Shown here: piece by piece, positions 31,961-39,205 of the stretch
Layout of the letters: each line of letters starts with the position of its first letter
Numbering within the stretch: position 1 is the first letter of the stretch
Assembly (NCBI GenBank): GCA_017527945.1
Contig: JAFXPL010000160.1
Coordinates: forward strand, 1-48,056
DNA: 48,056 nt
DNA from: Bacteroidales bacterium
Lineage (GTDB): Bacteria; Bacteroidota; Bacteroidia; Bacteroidales; WCHB1-69
Direction of reading: 5' to 3'
Position numbers and translations under genes: made by a program
The notes under the pieces: model-generated
The model's input: the letters and a program-made list of their open reading frames with translations, nothing else
Databases searched by the model: none
What the model was told of the DNA's origin: nothing

Positions 31961-32992
31961 TTAGATCTCCCAAGTGTCCCCGCTGTTCAACAAATCATCC
32001 ACGCATTTGTACTTGCCGTTGGCCATTTGCTCTTCCATCTGGTCTTCGTACAGTTGCGTGTAGGAGGTCTTCTTGACGTTACGGATCACGCCGATGGCCA
32101 CGGGCAGGTCGCCCTTCATGCGGGCCAGCATCATGTGGATGCCGGTGTCCTCGGTGTCCTCGTGGTGCACCAGCACATCGTCGATGGTGATGCCGTTCTC
32201 GCCGATGGTGACCACCTCGAGTTCGCGGCCGTTGAAGCGGATACCCTTGTTCTTCTCTTTACCGAAGATCATGAGCTTGCCGTTTTCGAGGATGATGGTG
32301 CGGTCGTCACGCACGGCGCGGTCGGTGATGGCGGCGTGGGCCTTGTCGTTGAAGATCATGCAGTTCTGCAACACTTCCACCACACTGGTGCCGTCGTGCT
32401 GGGCGGCGCGCGTCATGATGTCGGTGGTGAGCTGCGGCAGGCAGTCCAAGGCACGGGCATAGAACGTGCCCTGTGCGCCCATCACCAGCTCGCCCGGGTT
32501 GAACGGGTAGTCGATGGTGCCGTAGGGCGAGGTCTTGGTGACCTGGCCGAACTTCGTGGTCGGACTGTACTGGCCCTTGGTGAGGCCGTAGATCTCGTTG
32601 TTGAAGATGGTGATGTTGAAGTCCTGGTTACGGCGCACCGCATGGATCAGGTGGTTGCCGCCGATGGCCATGGAGTCGCCGTCGCCCATGCTCACCCACA
32701 CGGAAAGGGCCGGGTTGGCCAGTTTAACGCCCGTGGCGATGGCGCAGGCACGCCCGTGGATGCTGTGGAAACCGTAAGTATCGACATAGTAGGGGATACG
32801 GGACGAGCATCCGATACCGGACACCATGCAGATGTTCTCCTTCTTGTGGTTGGTCTTCGGGAAGGTGTTCAACAATGCGGCGAGGATGGCGTGGTCGCCG
32901 CAGCCGGGACACCATTTCACCATTTGGTCGCTGGTGAAGTCAGCTTTTGTATATTCGCGGTCCGCTCTGGGAACAAAATGTTTTTCTGCCAT
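31961..32992 (-). CDS. korB: 2-oxoacid:ferredoxin oxidoreductase, beta subunit
   Basis: 343 residues. Thiamine-diphosphate-binding features are visible: WCPGCGDHAILAAL near residue 30, GIGCSSRIPYYVDTYGFHSI near 65, and VSMGDGDSMAIGGNHLIHAV with the later IFNNEIYGLTKGQYSP. It forms the catalytic complex with the KorA subunit encoded 33 bases upstream. Family enzymes oxidatively decarboxylate a 2-oxoacid such as 2-oxoglutarate to an acyl-CoA and reduce ferredoxin. Substrate choice (2-oxoglutarate versus other 2-oxoacids) cannot be read by eye. It is last in the operon, with a terminator following. A decayed second copy lies at 26,972-27,246. Confidence 0.93.
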   Translation of the reverse strand: MAEKHFVPRADREYTKADFTSDQMVKWCPGCGDHAILAALLNTFPKTNHKKENICMVSGIGCSSRIPYYVDTYGFHSIHGRACAIATGVKLANPALSVWVSMGDGDSMAIGGNHLIHAVRRNQDFNITIFNNEIYGLTKGQYSPTTKFGQVTKTSPYGTIDYPFNPGELVMGAQGTFYARALDCLPQLTTDIMTRAAQHDGTSVVEVLQNCMIFNDKAHAAITDRAVRDDRTIILENGKLMIFGKEKNKGIRFNGRELEVVTIGENGITIDDVLVHHEDTEDTGIHMMLARMKGDLPVAIGVIRNVKKTSYTQLYEDQMEEQMANGKYKCVDDLLNSGDTWEI

Positions 32993-33025
32993 AATTATCT
33001 GTGAATTAAATGGTTCTTGTTTGAA

Positions 33026-34876
33026 TTATTTGGCAAGCAGTCTTTCGAACTCAGCTTTCAGCTCGCCCACCTCGAACGGGAGACCCATAATCTTGTTGTA
33101 CTGGGTCATCGGACATTCGGGGAACTTCGTGCGGAGGTAGCCGGCGAACTGGCCGTTGTTGAGCTCACAGACAACGATCTTCTTGTACTTCTTGAAGATG
33201 TCGCCGGTGTTCTTCGGCAGCGGGCATATATAGTTGAAGTGGGTGTAGGCCACCTTCTTGCCTTCTTTGTTCATCTCTTCCACGGCGAGGGTGAGGGCAC
33301 CGGCGGTGCCGCCCCAGCCTACCACGAGCAGATCGGCGTCAGGGTTGCCGGTGACTTCCTGGTCGGGGATGTCGTTGGCCACGCGGTTCACCTTCTCCTG
33401 GCGGTTATAGACCATCAGGGCGTGGTTTTCGGGATCGGTGCTCAGAGGCCCGTCGGGGCATTTCTCAAGGCCGCCCACACGGTGTCTGAGGCCTTCCATG
33501 CCGGGCAGTGCCCATTCGCGTGCGAACGTCACGGGGTCGCGGCGGAAAGGTCTGTAGTTCGGGTCATTGGGCGTGGCAAGGCGCGGCTTGATTTCCGGCA
33601 TGTCCGCCATCTTGGGGATGCGGAACAGCTGGGAGCCGTTGCCGAGGTAGCCGTCGGTGAGCAGGATGACGGGGGTCATGTGCTCCAAGGCGACCTTGGC
33701 GGCGTTGAAGGCCCAGTAGAAGCAGTTGGCGCTGGAAGAGGCGGCCATGACCACGAGGGGAGCCTCGCCGTTGCGGCCGTAGAGAGCCTGGTTCAGGTCG
33801 CTCTGCTCCGTCTTGGTGGGCAGACCCGTGGAGGGACCGCCGCGCTGCACATCAACCACCACCAAAGGAAGTTCCACCATGACGGCCAAGCCGAGAGCCT
33901 CGCTCTTCAGCGAAAGGCCGGGGCCGGAAGTGGAGGTGCAGGCCAAAGCGCCGGCGTAGGAGGCACCGATAGCGGAACAGACACCCGCGATCTCGTCTTC
34001 AGCTTGGAACACTCTTGCACCCAAGGATTTGTGCTTGGCTAACTCCACCATGACATCCGTGGCGGGAGTGATAGGATAGGAACCAAGGAAGAGTCTGCGA
34101 CCGGATTTCTCGGATGCGGCCAAGAGACCCCAAGCGGTGGCGACATTACCGGTAATGTTGCGGTAACGGCCCTTGGGCATCTGGTCGGCATGGGCGATTT
34201 CGAAAATATGGGAGTGCATGACTTCCAACTTGTCGGCATATTCGTAGCCTTCCGTCAGCACGGCCTTGTTCAGCTTCACGACCTCGGGCTTCTTGGCGAA
34301 CTTGCGCTCCAAGTAAGCGTAGGTCTGGTCGAGTTTCTTATGGGTGGCGTAGAAGATGATGCCCAACGCGAACATGTTGCGGCAGCGGTCGGCTGTCTTC
34401 TTGTCTGCACCCTGGTCTTTGCCGATGCGTTCCGTGAACGAGGTGACCGGCGCCTTGATGATGGTGTAGGCGCGCTCCATCTCATCGGTGAAAGGGTTGT
34501 CGCTCTCGGTGTAGCCTGCTTTCTCAAGGGCCTCGTCGGTGAACGTGTCGATATCGACGATGACCGTGGCGCCCTTCTTGGCCCACTTGAGGTTCGACTT
34601 GAGGGAGGCCGGGTTCATGGCGACCAAGATGTCGCACTTGTCGCCCGAGCTGTAGATGTGGTTGCCCACATGCACCTGGTAGCCGGACACGCCGGCGATG
34701 GTGTTGTGAGGAGCGCGGATTTCCGCCGGATAATCGGGGAAAGTGGCGATGTCGTTGCCTGTCAGGGCTGAAGCATCCGAAAACAACGTTCCGGAAAGCT
34801 GCATACCGTCGCCAGAGTCACCCGCAAAACGGACGACAATGTCGTCAATTTTTGTGATTTGCTCTGTTGATGCCAT
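33026..34876 (-). CDS. korA: 2-oxoacid:ferredoxin oxidoreductase, alpha subunit (gamma-alpha fusion)
   Basis: 616 residues, the long fused form. The N-terminal gamma-type domain (residues about 10-190) begins DIVVRFAGDSGDGMQLSGTL and includes IYSSGDKCDILVAMNPASLK. The alpha pyrimidine-binding domain follows (LFLGSYPITPATDVMVELAK, then VFQAEDEIAGVCSAIGASYA, TSTSGPGLSLKSEALGLAVM and QRGGPSTGLPTKTEQSDL). A C-terminal domain II (LLVVGWGGTAGALTLAVEEM) completes it. It partners KorB. It is first in a two-gene operon behind a well-formed promoter at 35,016-35,045. In anaerobic Bacteroidota these enzymes link the 2-oxoacid and ferredoxin pools. The identity as a fused alpha subunit is secure; the exact substrate is not. 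Confidence 0.93.
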   Translation of the reverse strand: MASTEQITKIDDIVVRFAGDSGDGMQLSGTLFSDASALTGNDIATFPDYPAEIRAPHNTIAGVSGYQVHVGNHIYSSGDKCDILVAMNPASLKSNLKWAKKGATVIVDIDTFTDEALEKAGYTESDNPFTDEMERAYTIIKAPVTSFTERIGKDQGADKKTADRCRNMFALGIIFYATHKKLDQTYAYLERKFAKKPEVVKLNKAVLTEGYEYADKLEVMHSHIFEIAHADQMPKGRYRNITGNVATAWGLLAASEKSGRRLFLGSYPITPATDVMVELAKHKSLGARVFQAEDEIAGVCSAIGASYAGALACTSTSGPGLSLKSEALGLAVMVELPLVVVDVQRGGPSTGLPTKTEQSDLNQALYGRNGEAPLVVMAASSSANCFYWAFNAAKVALEHMTPVILLTDGYLGNGSQLFRIPKMADMPEIKPRLATPNDPNYRPFRRDPVTFAREWALPGMEGLRHRVGGLEKCPDGPLSTDPENHALMVYNRQEKVNRVANDIPDQEVTGNPDADLLVVGWGGTAGALTLAVEEMNKEGKKVAYTHFNYICPLPKNTGDIFKKYKKIVVCELNNGQFAGYLRTKFPECPMTQYNKIMGLPFEVGELKAEFERLLAK

Positions 34877-35015
34877 ACAATCTGTATTTTATGCTTTATA
34901 TGTTTTAGTTGTCAAAAAATAGTCCCAAACTGCCAAAAAGACAAAACGAAAAATCAAGCAACAGTTTGTTTTGCAGTGACTTAATTCCTCGTTCTTCTCC
35001 TTCTGCAATTCGGCG

Positions 35016-35045
35016 CAAAAATATCAAATTTAATGAGACTTACAA
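35016..35045 (-). promoter_or_regulatory. korA-korB promoter
   Basis: On the minus strand TTG (35,045-35,043), a 19-base spacer and TATTTTTG (35,023-35,016) fit the Bacteroidota promoter. The leader to the korA ATG is about 130 bases. Confidence 0.6.
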
Positions 35046-35148
35046 CTATTATTTTGTGTTTTTTTTGGCCGTGACGGCAGGGCACTCGTCAAACGTTATA
35101 AAAACGTGCCGGGGAGCGTCACAACAGTCCCGCAGATGGTCCGGAGAG

Positions 35149-35301
35149 TGCCCAAAAGCTTTATACCGCGAGGATATTGGCTATATTGATATTGTTTGGG
35201 GCGAGAATGATCCGAAAACTAACAGGGGGTTTGGGTTAAAACATATTGTGGAAAAACATGGTGCTAACATAAACGAGTTAGGACTCTCCGGCGAAAACCG
35301 C
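35149..35301 (+). pseudogene. Relic of a barnase/EndoU/ColicinE5/RelE-like nuclease (PBECR-type) domain
   Basis: About 50 codons read CPKALYREDIGYIDIVWGEN, then RGFGLKHIVEKHGANINELG. The pattern LYREDIGxIDxVWG followed by GxGLxHIxxKHG is what I associate with phage and polymorphic-toxin nuclease domains of the barnase-EndoU-colicin E5/D-RelE group. The usual C-terminal strands are absent, because the frame runs into the convergent 3' end of the next gene. No start, promoter, immunity gene or head-protein gene is present. It is best read as debris of a prophage or toxin module. The assignment is from remembered motifs only. Confidence 0.55.
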
Positions 35302-35302
35302 C

Positions 35303-36439
35303 CTATGCCATTTCCCCCAACTCCACCACCACCGCATACCGCGTCCTCTCCGTGATGGGGTTCAGTGCCATTACGCCCGACCACCACAACCCGTCGCGGG
35401 ATTCCATTCCCGTGCGCAAACACGCACGGTCGCGCGTGTCAACAGTTCCGCGGACAATCCGGAACGTGCCCCGCGCCTCGGGATGGCAGTATCTAGCGTA
35501 GATGTCGTGCGCCGCCAACCCCATCGTCTTCCGCAGGTTCACCTCCACGAAAGGATGCAGCTTATACACACCATCTTCCTGATAGACAAACATATCCACA
35601 CCGGCATCGCCCTTGTAATGCGGGGCGACCTCCTGTCGCAGAAAATCGCTGACGAGCGACTGGATGTCCATTAAATATTGAATGTCAACATATTGCGACA
35701 AAAAGGAAAGGATAACCTCATCCGGCATCAGCAGGTTGCCACCATAGCCGTAATGCTCGGTCTTGAAGAGCGAATAGCCCCGGAAGATGACCTCCCCGTT
35801 CCGGCATTCGAACTCCATCGCAAAGTCCTGGACCACCGTGTACATCCGTTCCGCGATGAGACCGCCCTGCCGTTTCAGCACGCCGCCGCATTGCCGGAGC
35901 AGCGTGGGGTTCGTCGTCCCGTGCGCGTACAGGTGCCCGCGCCCGTTGCCCGAATACGGCGACTTGAAGATGACGTCGGGAGTCCGTTTCACGAAATCCT
36001 CAACCTGTTGGAGCTCTGTCAAGAATAAAGGAGGCATGGGTAGGCCTTCTGGGTGAGGATGCTTGTCGTGCAAGAACTCCATCGCCGCGATGGCGGTCCT
36101 GCGGTGCGCCAGTTCACGGAGTTCCGACAGCTGCACATCCGTGGGCAGCAGCGTGTCCGGAATCCCGATGCGCCGCAGCTGATAGACCGCCGCCGCATCC
36201 CATCCCCACGGCGTCACCTTCGTGATACGGTCCGCATTCTCCATCGGGGCGAAATTCTTCTGGAACTCCTTCCCGAAAGGACGGTAGGAATCCAGTACAA
36301 CCGCCTCATCCTCTGTGAGATACCGCATGAACGGGGCACAGTCGTAGGCGAACTGCGCCGCCGACCGCAGCGCCACAAACTGCGGCTGGTTGTCTGCCAG
36401 CGCATAATCGTGTTCGGGGTTGAAGAGGAGGAGGTGCAT
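35303..36439 (-). CDS. Conserved Bacteroidota protein, ATP-grasp-like
   Basis: 378 residues with no signal peptide. The N-terminus HLLLFNPEHDYALADNQPQF resembles a widespread uncharacterised Bacteroidota family. The middle has an ATP-grasp-like strand-loop (DVIFKSPYSGNGRGHLYAHG). Later segments could supply the metal/ATP-binding acidic residues (DAGVDMFVYQEDGVYKLHPF, then VEVNLRKTMGLAAHD). If the fold is right, it would ligate a carboxylate to an amine or similar using ATP; the substrate is unknown. The ATG (36,439) directly abuts a run of ten C residues on the coding strand. It lies downstream of the T9SS cargo gene, with 36 bases between. Confidence 0.7.
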   Translation of the reverse strand: MHLLLFNPEHDYALADNQPQFVALRSAAQFAYDCAPFMRYLTEDEAVVLDSYRPFGKEFQKNFAPMENADRITKVTPWGWDAAAVYQLRRIGIPDTLLPTDVQLSELRELAHRRTAIAAMEFLHDKHPHPEGLPMPPLFLTELQQVEDFVKRTPDVIFKSPYSGNGRGHLYAHGTTNPTLLRQCGGVLKRQGGLIAERMYTVVQDFAMEFECRNGEVIFRGYSLFKTEHYGYGGNLLMPDEVILSFLSQYVDIQYLMDIQSLVSDFLRQEVAPHYKGDAGVDMFVYQEDGVYKLHPFVEVNLRKTMGLAAHDIYARYCHPEARGTFRIVRGTVDTRDRACLRTGMESRDGLWWSGVMALNPITERTRYAVVVELGEMA

Positions 36440-36478
36440 GGGGGGGGGGATGGTTTAAGGGTTATGGGTTATGGGTTA
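36440..36478. repeat. Ten-base G/C homopolymer and GGGTTAT heptamer repeats
   Basis: A G10 run (36,440-36,449; C10 on the coding strand) touches the start codon of the ATP-grasp-like gene. Three GGGTTAT units lie at 36,459-36,478 and run into the stop codon of the upstream gene. Confidence 0.8.
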
Positions 36479-39085
36479 AAGAACGGTTATGTTGCCGGTG
36501 AAAACGTAGGGTTTTCCCCTGTGGTCGGTGCAGCGGATGAGGTAGTTATAGACCACATTGACCATCAGCTTGCCGTCGTTGCGGCCGTCCCAGCGGAAAT
36601 GCTTGTCCTCGGAGTAGAACACCTGCTCGCCCCAACGGTCGTAGATGCTGATGCTGAAGTCTCCGATCTGGTTCCTGTCGAATTCGGAAAGCTGGAACGA
36701 ATCATTCAGACCGTCGCTTTTACTTGGCGTTATCACATTGGGTAGCAGGATGCTCAGCGGGCAGAACGGGATGTTGAACTGCTCCACCTGCTCGCAAACG
36801 CCGTTGGAGGCCGTGAGGGTGTAGAGTCCGCTCTCGGTGACGAGGATGGACGTGCCCACCTCGCCGGTGCTCCACAAATAGTCGTCGAAACTGCCTTCCA
36901 CCGACAGTTCCGTCTCGCGCGTGCTGCAGAAATCGGGGTTGGAGACGGCCGTCCGCAGGAACGTGTCGAGGAGCGTAAGATGCAGCGTGACCGCACTGTC
37001 GCAGTCGTGCACGGAAGTGAAATAGCGCGTGTAATCACCAGACTCTAAGAAGGTTTCCCCGTTCCAGCCATACTGCCCGCACGCAGTCTCCCACACCTCG
37101 CTCTCGGCCGGATGCCCGATGTCGAGGTGCAGCGTGACGGTGCTGTCGCAACCGTTCTGGGACACGAAATCCTTGACATAGTCGCCGCTTTCGGTCAACG
37201 TGTCGCCCGCCCAGACATATTGCTCGCACGCGAAAACCGTCTGCTCTTGCTGCCAGTGGCGTTCGACGACCAGATTCAAGAGAATGACGCTGTCACAGCC
37301 GTGCCTGTCTTCGATTCTCTGTAAACCGGTGAACCAGCTCTCCGGCCAGCCTGGATGTAAGGTGAACATCTGGTTGAGAAACTCCGCGCTCATGGAGAAA
37401 CCGTATTCCGTGTAGTCGTAGCCTTGGCAGATGGTGTCTCGCAAAAAGGTGGTGTCGGCAAGAACATAGTTGCGCAGCTCGATGGTGTCGGCAGCCGAGC
37501 AGTTGGAGTTGCCGGAAGTGGCCATAACCGAATAGATTCCCGGTTCCGAAGTGTGGAATCCCGAGGCGGTGGAGCCCGTGTTCCAAAGATATTGGCAAGT
37601 GCCGCAAGCCGCCGCGGGGTGAAGATTGACGCTCGTTCCTGGGCAAACTGTGGTGTCTTCCCCAAGCGATATTTCCGGATATGGGTGCACCGTGACGGGG
37701 AACGAAGCGTCGAACTGGCAGCCGAAGCTGTCGATGACCGTGAACGCGACAGATTGCACACCAGGAGCCAACGCCGTAATGTTGTGGCCGTTTTCCACGC
37801 CATTGCCGGTCAGGAAGAACGTATCCACTCCCACGCTGTACCCCCAGGCTGTGGGCATCAGCTGCGGGTTCAACGCCAGCTCCCAGTCCGTGATGTAGCC
37901 GTTGTCATGCTCCAGCATGTCCTGTACCTGGATGCACCAGTTGCCGTTGAGCGGGCATCCCACCAACGACCCGAAACTTTGGTAGGGATGATAGACCTGC
38001 GTCATCTGAGCCACATTCGTCGAATCGACGCTGTAGGAATGCAGAGCATCGAAAAAAGGCGACAGCTCCGTGTCCCAATGGGGATTGTAGTGGCCGATGA
38101 AATTGCTGGAACTGAAAAAGTTGCCGTTGTCGGAAGCATACTGGTAGCCGAGAGTGTTGTTGTTGGACCAGACGTAGTTCCACGGCTCGCCGATGGGGTT
38201 GAGCGCGGCGTTGCAGCTGCCGCCGTCGGGGCGGTAGGCGCTGCCGAGGTTGACGCGGAAGTGATACGGTGTCGGGGGATAGGTGCTCTCGTCGTACGTG
38301 GACACGAAGTTCGGGTAAGGCAGTATGGTGCTGGAGCTTCCGTTGGGGCAGAAAATCTGGATCTTGATGTCTTCGACGGCGGAGTGCTCCATCCGGAGCC
38401 GCACGTAGAGGATGTCATTGGCGGAAGTGAGCGTGGCGTTCGCGGGGAACTCCGTGAAGGTGACGTTGGAACGATAGTACAAGCCGTAGGGAGGGCAGTT
38501 CTCGCCGTCGGGCAGGAAGACGGTATCGCGCACCGACAAGGCCACCGGCTGCACGAAGCCCACGGTCCGAAGGACGACATTGCTGCTGCTGTCGGTGCCA
38601 ACACTCGGCACAAACACCTGGCCTTCACACAGTTCTGGCATATTGAACGTACCCGCAATCGGGTTGGCCGACGAGCGAACCCGGAAGGTGACAACCTGTT
38701 GCGCAGGGCAGCCCAACGTGTCGGCGGCCGTCACCGACACCTCGCAGCCGTTGCCCGGCGTGAAGATGTGCGCCACCGAGTCGAGGCCCGTGCCGCTCAG
38801 CGTGACCGAGTTCTCCAAATGCCAGGAGAACGTCGTCGTGGCATCGCACTGCGTGTAGTCTCCTCCGCCGTACACCCCTTTCACCGCAAGGTGGACCTCC
38901 ACGCCGGGACAAAGATCAATATAGCCGTAACCGTCGTCGGGATTCAGCACGGGCAAGTGCGAGCAACGGGCGGAGTCGAGGACAATCTGGAACGGCTGGC
39001 AGCCGGTGTGCACGTCCGTCTGGGCAACGACACTCGTGCAGAGTGTCATTGTCGTGAGCACAAGCACTATGAGGTGTTTTCTCAT
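36476..39085 (-). CDS. T9SS type B cargo protein with P-domain-like region and TVC-like repeats
   Basis: About 869 residues. It has a signal peptide (MRKHLIVLVLTTMTLCTSVV). A proprotein-convertase P-domain-like region lies at about residues 180-410 (EDIKIQIFCPNGSSSTILPY, then GCPLNGNWCIQVQDMLEHDN and GYITDWELALNPQ). An Ig/PKD-like unit follows (TVCPGTSVNLHPAAACGTCQ). Two or three repeats of the C.QY.W.G.T...SGDY...GCDSTVTLHL kind come next. The C-terminus is a type B T9SS sorting domain (LLPNVITPSKSDGLNDSFQL, IYDRWGEQVFYSEDK, WDGRNDGK and FTGNITVL). It is probably secreted and surface-bound; the role is unknown. ATG 39,085 fits the -7 box at 39,110-39,117 better than the ATG at 39,097. Confidence 0.88.
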   Translation of the reverse strand: MRKHLIVLVLTTMTLCTSVVAQTDVHTGCQPFQIVLDSARCSHLPVLNPDDGYGYIDLCPGVEVHLAVKGVYGGGDYTQCDATTTFSWHLENSVTLSGTGLDSVAHIFTPGNGCEVSVTAADTLGCPAQQVVTFRVRSSANPIAGTFNMPELCEGQVFVPSVGTDSSSNVVLRTVGFVQPVALSVRDTVFLPDGENCPPYGLYYRSNVTFTEFPANATLTSANDILYVRLRMEHSAVEDIKIQIFCPNGSSSTILPYPNFVSTYDESTYPPTPYHFRVNLGSAYRPDGGSCNAALNPIGEPWNYVWSNNNTLGYQYASDNGNFFSSSNFIGHYNPHWDTELSPFFDALHSYSVDSTNVAQMTQVYHPYQSFGSLVGCPLNGNWCIQVQDMLEHDNGYITDWELALNPQLMPTAWGYSVGVDTFFLTGNGVENGHNITALAPGVQSVAFTVIDSFGCQFDASFPVTVHPYPEISLGEDTTVCPGTSVNLHPAAACGTCQYLWNTGSTASGFHTSEPGIYSVMATSGNSNCSAADTIELRNYVLADTTFLRDTICQGYDYTEYGFSMSAEFLNQMFTLHPGWPESWFTGLQRIEDRHGCDSVILLNLVVERHWQQEQTVFACEQYVWAGDTLTESGDYVKDFVSQNGCDSTVTLHLDIGHPAESEVWETACGQYGWNGETFLESGDYTRYFTSVHDCDSAVTLHLTLLDTFLRTAVSNPDFCSTRETELSVEGSFDDYLWSTGEVGTSILVTESGLYTLTASNGVCEQVEQFNIPFCPLSILLPNVITPSKSDGLNDSFQLSEFDRNQIGDFSISIYDRWGEQVFYSEDKHFRWDGRNDGKLMVNVVYNYLIRCTDHRGKPYVFTGNITVL

Positions 39086-39109
39086 TTTCCGCTGCATTTT
39101 TCAGGAGTG

Positions 39110-39117
39110 CAAAAGTA
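39110..39117 (-). promoter_or_regulatory. -7 promoter element for the T9SS cargo gene
   Basis: TACTTTTG on the minus strand matches TAnnTTTG, 25 bases before ATG 39,085 and only 13 before the ATG at 39,097. It favours the downstream start. Confidence 0.55.
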
Positions 39118-39178
39118 CAAAAAAAACGTGACAGACATTCCCCAATTCAGGAGCCGTCACACATATCCAAGGATTTAT

Positions 39179-39186
39179 TATCTTTG
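39179..39186 (+). promoter_or_regulatory. -7 promoter element for the DPP IV-like peptidase
   Basis: TATCTTTG matches TAnnTTTG and lies 20 bases before ATG 39,206. With the minus-strand box at 39,110-39,117 it forms a compact divergent promoter region. Confidence 0.6.
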
Positions 39187-39205
39187 CCCCTTAAAATTCC
39201 GCATT

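Larger units (their letters stand above)
34877..35302. other. Intergenic region: kor promoter plus a toxin-domain relic
   Basis: The kor-proximal third is AT-rich and carries the minus-strand promoter. The rest contains a nuclease-domain fragment (35,149-35,301). A longer plus-strand frame (34,909-35,355) spans both but begins in promoter DNA and ends inside the neighbouring gene, so it is not a credible gene as a whole. Confidence 0.5.

Noticed and set aside
34909..35355. 148-codon plus-strand ORF as a complete gene
   Set aside because: It begins inside the kor promoter and ends inside a convergent gene; only its 35,149-35,301 part shows a domain, so it is treated as a relic.
37424..39205. 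Long in-frame 5' extension of the DPP IV-like gene (nearly 600 codons)
   Set aside because: It is antisense to the T9SS cargo gene, reads low-complexity sequence, and lies upstream of both the promoter box at 39,179 and a clear signal peptide at 39,206.
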